Notes under the pieces: model-generated | The model's database searches: none | Told to the model about the DNA's origin: nothing | Seen by the model: only the letters and a program-made list of their open reading frames with translations | Translations under genes and position numbers: made by a program | Assembly: GCA_024998645.1 (NCBI GenBank) | Contig: JACOEJ010000010.1 | Span: 1 to 56,212 of the forward strand | Length of the DNA: 56,212 nucleotides | DNA from: Nitrospira sp. | GTDB lineage: Bacteria; Nitrospirota; Nitrospiria; Nitrospirales; Nitrospiraceae | Direction of reading: 5' to 3' | Shown: positions 34,666 through 41,904 of the stretch, in pieces | How positions within the stretch are numbered: position 1 is the first letter of the stretch | How the letters are laid out: the number at the start of each line of letters is the position of its first letter

Positions 34666-35493
34666 ATGGAAGAACTCTCGCAAGCCATCGAACAGTATAA
34701 GCAGGAGTCCCGGCAGGGAGCCGGGGGGCGATCCGATCCCTATCATTCTGCCCGGCAGAATCCTCCGCCGATCGTGTACTCCAAGACGCGGGTGGTGGAA
34801 TGCCGGGAAGAGGTCTTGCGGCGCCACCGTATCGTGGCGGCATACGACCGGGGGGAATTTGCCGACGGGTATCAACTTTTGCGCACCCAGGTGTTGCATC
34901 GCCTGCGGGAGAATCACTGGAATGTCCTCGGGGTGACGAGTCCGCGAGCGCAGGAAGGAAAGTCGCTGACGGCCGTGAACCTCGCGATCACTCTGGCAAT
35001 GGAAACCACGCAGACGGTGATGTTGATCGATGCCGACTTGAAGCGCCCCGCCGTTCATACCCTGCTCGGCTTCGGCGACTGCCGGGGGCTGGCGGACTAT
35101 GCCTTGGAAGACTGTCCCTTGGAGGACCTCCTCATCCATCCGGGGTTGGGGCGATTGGTAGTGCTACCAGGCGGCCGCTCGATCCAGCGCTCGGCCGAAG
35201 TCTTGACGTCTTCGCGGATGTCGGGGTTGATTGCGGACGTAAAGCATCGCTATCCGGCCCGGGTCATCGTGGTCGACCTGCCGCCATTGCTGGTCAGTTC
35301 GGATGTGCTGGCCTTCGCGCCCTCGCTGGACGCGCTTTTGCTGGTGGCCGGGGAGGGTATGACCACGCGGCAGGATATCAAAGAGTCGCTGGCTCTGGTG
35401 CGGGGGGCGGTACCGGTGCTCGGGACGGTCTTGAATCAATCGGGCAAAGACCAACATAACGTCGATGCCATGCGCGCGGTGGCTGCAAACTAA
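34666..35493 (+). CDS. CpsD/CapB-type tyrosine autokinase (exosortase-associated)
   Basis: 275 residues. A variant Walker A, SPRAQEGKSLTA, is at about 92-103, Walker A' MLIDADLKRP at about 119-128 and Walker B VIVVDLPPLL at about 199-208, the three ATP motifs of bacterial tyrosine kinases. There is no C-terminal Tyr cluster, so autophosphorylation sites, if any, differ from Wzc. It works with the chain-length protein encoded just upstream to control polymer assembly at the inner membrane. AAGGAGAAG precedes ATG 34666; the frame opens earlier, inside the upstream gene, without support. Confidence 0.88.
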   Translation: MEELSQAIEQYKQESRQGAGGRSDPYHSARQNPPPIVYSKTRVVECREEVLRRHRIVAAYDRGEFADGYQLLRTQVLHRLRENHWNVLGVTSPRAQEGKSLTAVNLAITLAMETTQTVMLIDADLKRPAVHTLLGFGDCRGLADYALEDCPLEDLLIHPGLGRLVVLPGGRSIQRSAEVLTSSRMSGLIADVKHRYPARVIVVDLPPLLVSSDVLAFAPSLDALLLVAGEGMTTRQDIKESLALVRGAVPVLGTVLNQSGKDQHNVDAMRAVAAN

Positions 35494-35514
35494 CCGACTG
35501 CCTGCGAGGCTTGT

Positions 35515-36915
35515 ATGTACGAATCGTTCTACGGGTTTCGAACCAATCCCTTCACGCTGGTGCCGGATCCCCGCTTTCTCTATCTGGGGAAGCAGCACAA
35601 GACGGCCCTGAATCTTTTGGAGTACGGCTTATTCAACCGGGCCATCTTCACGGTCATCACCGGCGAGCCGGGAACCGGCAAGACGACTCTCTTGAACACG
35701 ATCCTGGAGCAGTCTCAGCATGAAGTGACGCTAGGGGTGCTCTCGCACACGCACGCCGGCCTGGGGAGTCTGATGCCCTGGGTTCTGATGGCGTTCAATC
35801 TCGACGGGAAGGGTATGGACAGCGTCGAGCTGTTCAAGACGTTCGCAGCCTTCATCAGCCGTGAGCATCAGCGCCAGCGGCGGGTCGTTCTGGTTGTGGA
35901 CGAGGCGCAGAATCTCGGCGCGGCGATGCTGGAAGAATTACGTCTGTTGTCGAACGTGAACAACGGGCGGAATCAGCCTTTGCAGATCGTGTTATCGGGC
36001 CAGCCGGGTTTGCGGGGCCTGCTCCAACGCGATGATCTCGTCCAATTCGCTCAGCGTATCTCCGTCGACTATCATTTGCAGGCGCTCGGTGAGGATGAAA
36101 CCCCGGCCTACATCCGGCACCGCATGTCGATGGCGGGCGGCGCGCGACCGGTCATGACCACTCAGGCGTCGGTCATGGTGCATCGCTTGACCGGCGGCAA
36201 CGCCCGTTTGATCAACCAGGTCTGCGACGTGTCGCTTGCCTATGGCTATGCGGAGCGAGCCCCGCTTGTGACCGCCAACATCGTCTGGCGTGCGACCAAC
36301 GATCGGCGGGCGGGCGGGATCCTGCCTGTCGCGCAGTATCCTTTGTGCGATCTGTTGAGTCCGGAGGATGCTGCAGCTGAAGAACTGGAAGTCGCGGCGG
36401 CTGCGCCGACGTCTCCAGCACCTGTACAGACGGCTGTGCGCCCCCAGTCGTCGACCGAGCCGACCGCCCAGTACCAGCAATCGTATTACGAACAGGGACT
36501 TGCCTTGAAACAGGCCGGATCGTACAAGCAAGCGATCGCTGCATTTGAACGAGCGGCGACGGATGTACTGCAGCAGGTGCGGGCGATGTCCCAAGTTGCG
36601 CTCTGTCTCAGCGCGGTCGGCCGGCATGAGGACGCGGCCAAGGAACTGGTAGCGCTCTTGAAAAGCAGGCAGGGAACGGACATTGAGCGGCTCAATATGC
36701 GTTACTTTCTCGCCCGCACATTGGAAACCCTCCATCGGACTCAGAAGGCATGTGAGCTGTACATGGTTATTTACAAGCAGGATCCGGGGTTCCGCGATGT
36801 CGGAGTCCGGCTCCGGCGCCTGAATCCGGCGTGGAGCCTGGCCTCCTTCAGTTCACCGAGATGGATCAAAGGCTTTGCGAAATACTATAGCCAGCGCCTG
36901 CGGGCCTGCTTGTAG
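35515..36915 (+). CDS. ExeA/PrsA-type AAA ATPase with C-terminal TPR-like region
   Basis: 466 residues. MYESFYGFRTNPFTLVPDP is the standard start of the exosortase-linked secretion ATPase family. Walker A GEPGTGKTT is at about 50-58, Walker B VVLVVDEAQNL at about 124-133, and GQPGLRGLL with the arginine-rich sensor region follows. After a Pro/Ala linker at about 290-320, residues about 325-440 form TPR-like helices (YYEQGLALKQAGSYKQAIAAF). ExeA relatives remodel peptidoglycan-associated export machinery; here it likely assists polymer or CTERM export. It is the last gene of the operon. The TPR fusion is not standard for ExeA. Confidence 0.85.
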   Translation: MYESFYGFRTNPFTLVPDPRFLYLGKQHKTALNLLEYGLFNRAIFTVITGEPGTGKTTLLNTILEQSQHEVTLGVLSHTHAGLGSLMPWVLMAFNLDGKGMDSVELFKTFAAFISREHQRQRRVVLVVDEAQNLGAAMLEELRLLSNVNNGRNQPLQIVLSGQPGLRGLLQRDDLVQFAQRISVDYHLQALGEDETPAYIRHRMSMAGGARPVMTTQASVMVHRLTGGNARLINQVCDVSLAYGYAERAPLVTANIVWRATNDRRAGGILPVAQYPLCDLLSPEDAAAEELEVAAAAPTSPAPVQTAVRPQSSTEPTAQYQQSYYEQGLALKQAGSYKQAIAAFERAATDVLQQVRAMSQVALCLSAVGRHEDAAKELVALLKSRQGTDIERLNMRYFLARTLETLHRTQKACELYMVIYKQDPGFRDVGVRLRRLNPAWSLASFSSPRWIKGFAKYYSQRLRACL

Positions 36916-36987
36916 CTTCCTCCCGGTCCTATCCCGCCGTCTTGTCCGGCATGGTTGCCGCCACCGAGACTCCCCTTTCCCGATGAG

Positions 36988-37027
36988 TTAACGGAGACCG
37001 GAGCTGATCGTAACCCGGCTGTAATCG
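36988..37027 (+). promoter_or_regulatory. Pho-box-like array upstream of the OprO/P-type porin
   Basis: TAAC at 36989-36992, TAAC at 37011-37014 and TAAT at 37022-37025 keep 22- and 11-bp phase. A -10-like TACCTATTCT follows within about 10 nt, and the porin starts at 37080. One of the clearest sites. Confidence 0.7.
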
Positions 37028-37079
37028 TCTCTACCTATTCTGCTGGTCACTGTATGTGACCATGACGGAAGGGATGTGC

Positions 37080-38495
37080 ATGAAGACGAGAGCGGCGGGC
37101 TGGTTGCGGAATTCTGTGTGGGTTTGTGCGTGTGTGGGTTTATTCGGGTCTCCGGTCATGGCCGGTCAACTCGAAGATCTGTTGCTTGAAAATAAGCAGA
37201 TCTCGATCGACCAGTGGGTCAAGCTGAAAGCCGAAGAAGAGAAGCGTGAAGCCAAAGCGCAGGAAGAAAGCCGGGGGGTGGGCGATGTCCCGGTGCGGGA
37301 GCGATGGTACGAGAAAATCAGCATCCGGGGTTATACACAGTTTCGCTATAACCACACGATCAATAACGACCTTATTCGCAGCAATCAAGGTGATCGTTCT
37401 ATTGCCGGGAACGACGAATTCTTTCTCCGACGCGCCCGCCTTATCGTGAGCGGACAGCCCCACGAGCGGGTGTTCGTCTATGCTCAGACGGAGTTTGCCG
37501 GTCTGGTGAACGGTGTCGAGCAGGTTGCCACAATGCGAGATTTCTACGCCGACCTCTTTCTGACAGAGAGCAAGGAATGGCGCATTCGGGCTGGTCTCAC
37601 AAAAGTGCCCTATGGGTTCGAAAATGTTCAGTCCAGCCAAAATCGACTTGCACTCGATCGTAACGATGCGCTGAACAGTGCGGTGCTGAACGAACGGGAT
37701 TTGGGAGTCTTCTTGTACTATACGCCGACCTCCGTTCGGGAACGGTTCCGGCGTCTGGTGGACAGCGGTTTGAAAGGGTCGGGCGACTACGGGATGCTGG
37801 GCCTCGGTGTGTACAACGGCCAGGGGGTGAATGTTCGAGAACAGAACAAGAACAAGCACGTGGTTTTCCATTCGGCCTATCCCATCGAGTTTCCCAATGG
37901 ACAGATTGTTCAAGTAGGGATGGACGCCTATACGGGGCAATTCAATGTCTCGACCACTCCGGTCGTGCCTGCGGTGACGCTCAATGGGCAACCGGTCACC
38001 CCTCGGGTGACCAATGGGGGTAACTATCTCGATGAGCGGGTGGCGTGGCACGCGGTGTTGTTTCCCCAGCCTTTCGGCCTTCAAGCGGAGTATACCGTGG
38101 GCCGGGGCCCGGAGCTGAATGAGGCGCGTACCGACGTCATCCTCGGTACCATTCGCGGGGGGTATGTCCAGGCTTTCTATAATTACCGGTGCGATCTCTA
38201 TTGTCAGAGCATCATCCCCTTTATACGCTGGCAGGAATATTATGGAGGGAGGAAGTTTGAGGCCAATGCGCCGCGCAACACGGTCCGTGAGATCGAATTA
38301 GGCCTCGAATATCAGTTCAACCGCGCGCTGGAACTCACGGTTATGTATACATGGACCCAGCGGACCTCGTCGGCCGCGACACAGCTTCCCGTGAATTCCT
38401 GTTCCGCACCCGGTTCGCCGGTCGGCTGTATGCAAACTCCCTATCAGCTTCAAAGCGGCAATCTCCTCCGGTTTCAGTTGCAGTGGAATTTCTAG
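37080..38495 (+). CDS. Phosphate-selective porin OprO/OprP family
   Basis: About 471 residues. A signal peptide ends near VMA before GQLEDLLLENKQIS; a short coiled coil (VKLKAEEEKREAKAQEE) follows, as in OprP-like trimers; the barrel begins with ISIRGYTQFRYNH, and FLRRARLIVSGQPHERV is the family's characteristic early motif. The C-terminus ends LQWNF with terminal Phe. OprO/OprP pass phosphate or polyphosphate across the outer membrane when phosphate is scarce, in keeping with the strong phased array in front. Anion selectivity itself cannot be read from this sequence. GGAAGGG precedes ATG 37080. Confidence 0.85.
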   Translation: MKTRAAGWLRNSVWVCACVGLFGSPVMAGQLEDLLLENKQISIDQWVKLKAEEEKREAKAQEESRGVGDVPVRERWYEKISIRGYTQFRYNHTINNDLIRSNQGDRSIAGNDEFFLRRARLIVSGQPHERVFVYAQTEFAGLVNGVEQVATMRDFYADLFLTESKEWRIRAGLTKVPYGFENVQSSQNRLALDRNDALNSAVLNERDLGVFLYYTPTSVRERFRRLVDSGLKGSGDYGMLGLGVYNGQGVNVREQNKNKHVVFHSAYPIEFPNGQIVQVGMDAYTGQFNVSTTPVVPAVTLNGQPVTPRVTNGGNYLDERVAWHAVLFPQPFGLQAEYTVGRGPELNEARTDVILGTIRGGYVQAFYNYRCDLYCQSIIPFIRWQEYYGGRKFEANAPRNTVREIELGLEYQFNRALELTVMYTWTQRTSSAATQLPVNSCSAPGSPVGCMQTPYQLQSGNLLRFQLQWNF

Positions 38496-38532
38496 TGGGC
38501 ATGAGGAAACGGTGATCCGGAGAGGGGCAGGT

Positions 38533-39246
38533 TTAAGGTCGGACGAGAGGATGGGGCTGTGCCGGTGCGACCTGACTAGGCGGCAGCGATCGGTAAAGTA
38601 CAGCGACTTCGCGGTGGTCCCAGGAAAACATGCCGGTGAGTCCTTGATCGGGATCCGGGGGCATCGAAGACCTGGGCTCAAAGTGCAGTCGGCCGCGCTG
38701 TGGTGCAAGGGATCGCAGCGGTGTCAGCCGATCATCTTGAGTGTCCGCCACTCCGATATCCGCGCTCTGATGGGTGTGGGATCGATAGTTGGCCAGCCGA
38801 AGTTGCAAGATCTCCCCTTGGATAAACATCCCGCCTGACGTCACTTCCCGTACCGTCCCTGAGACATCCCGCGATTCATAAAAGGTGACGATCTCTTCAG
38901 GCGTTGCCTGGGCTAATGCGCTGGCGAGCAACGGAGCGAAGAAGGCCACTTCTTTCTCGGTGAACGCCCGGTGGCGGCGTGGCTGGCTCGTGTCGTCGTA
39001 GAACGGGAGTTTGGCGAACGGCTCTTCAATCATGACGCCGGCCAGAACGGCCGCGATCTGTGCGGGGGCGATAGCCAGCGGGTGCGAATGTGCTCGCCCC
39101 GTTTCGACAGTTCGGTCGAGTTCCAGACGGACGAACGCGGCCGGGGTATCATAGATCGTGGCGGTCGTAAACTGGCCGGGAGCACAGGCTGCCGTGAACC
39201 CGATGGCTGCGGCAACGCTGAGAGCATGGGGCAGTATACTCTTCAT
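38533..39246 (-). CDS. Putative lipoprotein of unknown function
   Basis: 237 residues. The N-terminus reads as a lipoprotein signal (FTAACAPGQ, lipid Cys near 21). The remainder is soluble, with a possible helical segment FTEKEVAFFAPLLASALAQA and a beta-rich part containing VSGTVREVTSGGMFIQGEIL. No family is recognised. It lies 17 bp downstream of the PstS-like gene on the same strand, so the two are likely co-transcribed and this protein may act with it in the periplasm. It converges with the porin gene. The Pro-rich tail has no known motif. Confidence 0.65.
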   Translation of the reverse strand: MKSILPHALSVAAAIGFTAACAPGQFTTATIYDTPAAFVRLELDRTVETGRAHSHPLAIAPAQIAAVLAGVMIEEPFAKLPFYDDTSQPRRHRAFTEKEVAFFAPLLASALAQATPEEIVTFYESRDVSGTVREVTSGGMFIQGEILQLRLANYRSHTHQSADIGVADTQDDRLTPLRSLAPQRGRLHFEPRSSMPPDPDQGLTGMFSWDHREVAVLYRSLPPSQVAPAQPHPLVRP

Positions 39247-39263
39247 CGGATAGCGCGGGATCC

Positions 39264-40325
39264 CTAGTCTCGGAGCTTTGCCGGTTGGTCAGCCGCTGCG
39301 GCGCGGATCGGTGTCGACCACATCATCGTCAGCCGGGTCAACTCTGCGGTTGCGAGGGGGTAGTAGCCTTGCGCAAGAACGGCTTGCTGGCCCTGTTGAC
39401 TAAGGGCAAACTTCACGTATTCTGCGAGCGGGACGGGCGGCGCCGCTTTGGGTAGCTTATTGACATAGAGATACAGATTCCGTCTGAGGGGGTAGGATCC
39501 GTCCATGGCCGATTGAAAGCTGGGTACGACATATCGCCCACCCTGCACCGAAGCCAGGGGAAGAGCCCGAACTCCTGACGTCTGATACCCGATGCTGCTG
39601 AAGCCGATTCCGAACCGGTCTTTCATCAGCTCGATCACGACCGAGGCCGATCCTGGCGCTACCGTCATGGTGCTCTTCACCGGTGCTCCGTTCAGCACAT
39701 GCTCCCGAAAGAAGGTGGCGGTCCCGGATTTGATGTTTCTTCCATAGAGATGGAGGGGGGCCTCCCGCCACTCTCCGTCGAGGAGCAGGTCGCCCCAGGT
39801 CAAGAGGGGGTATTTGAATCCCCGCCGACGCTCGTTCGAAAATATCGCGTCAACTTCGGCCAGGGTCAGCCCTTCGAGGGGATTGTCTTTGTGGACAAAC
39901 ACGGCCAACGCATCCACGGCAACCGGGACCTCGGTGGGCTCGTAGCCGAACTCCCGGATAAACTCGCCGATCTCTTGCTTGTTCATCCGGCGGGACATGG
40001 CCGCGATCTGCGCCTTCCCCTCCAGCAGTTTCACTAATCCCGCTTCGGACCCTTCACTCGTCACAGAAATCGTTAGACCCGGATAGAGCTGTCTCAGGTC
40101 AGCTGCCCAGGACTCCGTGACCGGACGCATGGTCTCCGAGCCCGAAACGGAGAGAGAGCCGTTCAAGGAACTCGTCGGTTGATAGGCGGCGATTTGCGGA
40201 TCCAGGCCTGGCCTGACTTGCCCCGCTGCGGGACTGCTCCAGGCCAGGCAGATGCCGACCGCCACGGTAAGCAGGCGTGAAGCCAGCGGACAATTGATCA
40301 ATGCGGGAAGACGGTTCCACATCAC
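39264..40325 (-). CDS. PstS-like phosphate ABC transporter substrate-binding protein
   Basis: 353 residues. After a signal peptide (LLTVAVGICLAWSSPAAG) the protein starts a PBP-like fold with SLSVSGSETMRPVTESW, whose GSETM turn is the phosphate-loop equivalent, followed by SRRMNKQEIGEF, DALAVFVHKDNPLEGLTLAEV and SGTATFFREHVL (SGT anion loop). This strongly resembles phosphate-binding PstS. No permease genes are near. The start may be GTG 40325 or ATG 40322, both served by GGAGG. The palindromic GTTAAC pair at 40418-40436 can read toward this gene as well as toward the divergent regulator. Confidence 0.85.
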   Translation of the reverse strand: MMWNRLPALINCPLASRLLTVAVGICLAWSSPAAGQVRPGLDPQIAAYQPTSSLNGSLSVSGSETMRPVTESWAADLRQLYPGLTISVTSEGSEAGLVKLLEGKAQIAAMSRRMNKQEIGEFIREFGYEPTEVPVAVDALAVFVHKDNPLEGLTLAEVDAIFSNERRRGFKYPLLTWGDLLLDGEWREAPLHLYGRNIKSGTATFFREHVLNGAPVKSTMTVAPGSASVVIELMKDRFGIGFSSIGYQTSGVRALPLASVQGGRYVVPSFQSAMDGSYPLRRNLYLYVNKLPKAAPPVPLAEYVKFALSQQGQQAVLAQGYYPLATAELTRLTMMWSTPIRAAAADQPAKLRD

Positions 40326-40417
40326 TCTAGACCTCCAAAGAATAGCGTCGTGTCAGAACAGTGGCCGAGCACACTTGCACGGTACGGAGTTGGGATTGCC
40401 GTGCGATCAATGAATCG

Positions 40418-40436
40418 TTAACTCCATGTTAACTCC
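40418..40436. promoter_or_regulatory. Pho-box-like pair between pstS-like and regulator genes
   Basis: GTTAACTCCAT and GTTAACTCCAG are near-identical tandem 11-bp units. Because GTTAAC is palindromic, TAAC reads on both strands, so the site could serve both divergent genes. It is the most regular repeat in the window. Confidence 0.68.
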
Positions 40437-40478
40437 AGAATATCGGAGCTGGGTGAATCATCGTGAGGAGTGCAGGAG

Positions 40479-40517
40479 TTTACGGACAATTTACACGGCT
40501 CTAAGGCCTGATTAACT
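40479..40517 (+). promoter_or_regulatory. Second Pho-box-like array before the PhoB-like regulator
   Basis: TTAC at 40480-40483, TTAC at 40491-40494 and TAAC at 40513-40516 keep 11- and 22-bp phase. A -10-like CTATAA overlaps the end. It immediately precedes the regulator gene at 40531, suggesting autoregulation or PhoB control. Confidence 0.58.
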
Positions 40518-40530
40518 ATAAGGCAGTAGT

Positions 40531-41250
40531 GTGGGCCCCGCGATGCATGCAACCATGTCGAGCACAGCCCACGCTCCGGAGTCTATCCTCATCTTCGTTC
40601 GAACGGATTCCTTCGCGCAATCACTGAAAAAAACGCTGGAGAACAACGGATACCGCGGCACTGTTGTGACGACCGAGTCTGCTGCGTTTACCGAGGCGAA
40701 AGTGTCGGTGCCCTCGCTTATCATCATCGACCGTCAAGCTGGGACCATCTCGAATCTGCGAAATCTTCGGACTTTGGCGACGGTTCCCATCGTTGCCATA
40801 GATGATTCCGTGCCGTCTTGTAGTGAAGACGAATGCGTGCAGGACTACGATCGCGGGATCGATCTGGTTGTGTGTAGCCAGAGTACCCGTGAACTCGTGG
40901 CGCGAGTTCGCGCCATTCTGAGACGGCGTGAAGCGTCGAGCGGTACTACCACATACTATGGGGTCGGTGACCTGAAGATGGATCTCGATCGGCATGAGGT
41001 GACCGTTCAAGGCCGTCCGGTCGAGCTCACTCCGAAAGAATTCCAAATCCTTCGCCAATTCTTGGAGTCTCCGAGCCGTGTGTTCTCACGCCAGGAAATG
41101 TTGAATCGCGTGTGGGGAGAGGGCTATGCGCTGGAAGAACACGCGCTGGATGTCCACATCCACTCTCTCCGCCACAAAATCGAAGCAGATCCGACTCATC
41201 CCGCCCTGATCGTGACGGTGCGCGGCGTCGGGTATAAATTGCGGACCTAG
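40531..41250 (+). CDS. PhoB/OmpR-type response regulator with degenerate receiver
   Basis: 239 residues from GTG 40531; ATG 40543 or 40552 are also possible. The C-terminal half is an intact winged helix (about 140-239: GDLKMDLDRHEVTVQGRPVE, LTPKEFQILRQFLE, HIHSLRHKIEADP, VRGVGYKLRT), the PhoB/OmpR DNA-binding domain. The receiver is atypical: the strand-1 acidic pair is missing (ILIFVRTD), an Asp is kept at 67 (LIIID), but the strand-4 Thr and strand-5 Lys are replaced. Phosphorylation may therefore be lost or altered. It is divergent from the PstS-like gene, with two phased arrays between them, so a phosphate-regulon role is likely. No histidine kinase is adjacent. Confidence 0.85.
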   Translation: MGPAMHATMSSTAHAPESILIFVRTDSFAQSLKKTLENNGYRGTVVTTESAAFTEAKVSVPSLIIIDRQAGTISNLRNLRTLATVPIVAIDDSVPSCSEDECVQDYDRGIDLVVCSQSTRELVARVRAILRRREASSGTTTYYGVGDLKMDLDRHEVTVQGRPVELTPKEFQILRQFLESPSRVFSRQEMLNRVWGEGYALEEHALDVHIHSLRHKIEADPTHPALIVTVRGVGYKLRT

Positions 41251-41368
41251 CAAGCCGGCGTCATTCCTTTCCCGTTCCCATCGTTCGCGGCATAAACAGG
41301 CGCCGCTCTCCCGCGAGAGTCGCGGAAGAGCAGGCATGACAGAATTTGGGTGAGGGGGATTGAGAACG

Positions 41369-41752
41369 TTAGAATTCGTCGACAGAAACCGGCTGGAGTA
41401 GGTCGCGGACGGATAGAATACCGATGATCGAGCCGCTTTTCACGACGCCCAGGTGGCGAGTCCGATGTTTGTTCATCAAGTCTGCCGCCTCCGTGAGCGG
41501 GCTTCGTTCTTCAATTCCGACGATCGGGGCGCTCATGATGTCTTCCACCGGGATGAAGTATGGACCGCGGTCAGAGCCGATGACCTTTTTCACGATATCC
41601 GATTCCGTGACGATGCCGATGATACGTCCCTTCTCGGCGATCAGCACGCTGCATACGTTGCAGGTTTTCATGAGCTTTGCCGCATCGATCACCGATGTCC
41701 CCGCGTCTACCGTAATCAGTTCCTTCTTCATCAATTGTCCGACTGTGACCAT
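41369..41752 (-). CDS. Two-CBS-domain protein
   Basis: 127 residues made up almost entirely of two CBS motifs: about 5-60 (KELITVDAGTSVIDAAKLM, IIGIVTESDIVKKVI) and about 68-122 (APIVGIEERSPLTEAADLM, RTRHLGVVKSGSIIGILSV). Stand-alone CBS pairs bind adenosyl ligands such as AMP, ATP or SAM and act as energy sensors. No partner domain is present. It has a strong GGGAGGAG ribosome site and no recognisable Pho-like array upstream. Its target is unknown. Confidence 0.88.
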   Translation of the reverse strand: MVTVGQLMKKELITVDAGTSVIDAAKLMKTCNVCSVLIAEKGRIIGIVTESDIVKKVIGSDRGPYFIPVEDIMSAPIVGIEERSPLTEAADLMNKHRTRHLGVVKSGSIIGILSVRDLLQPVSVDEF

Positions 41753-41904
41753 CTGCTCCTCCCTTTATATTGTTGTATTATCCATAGTCTATACATCCGA
41801 CGTTGCGACCGAGTTAGAGGTGGATTACCGATGCGTAAATTTCAAGTAGAGCGGGCCTGGTCTTGGGCCATACCGGCACCGGTTTTGGGCGGCCAAGGCT
41901 GAAG

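Noticed and set aside
41825..41839. TTAC/TAAA pair before the TIGR03790-type gene
   Set aside because: Right spacing but poor matches; kept only as a remark in that gene's entry.
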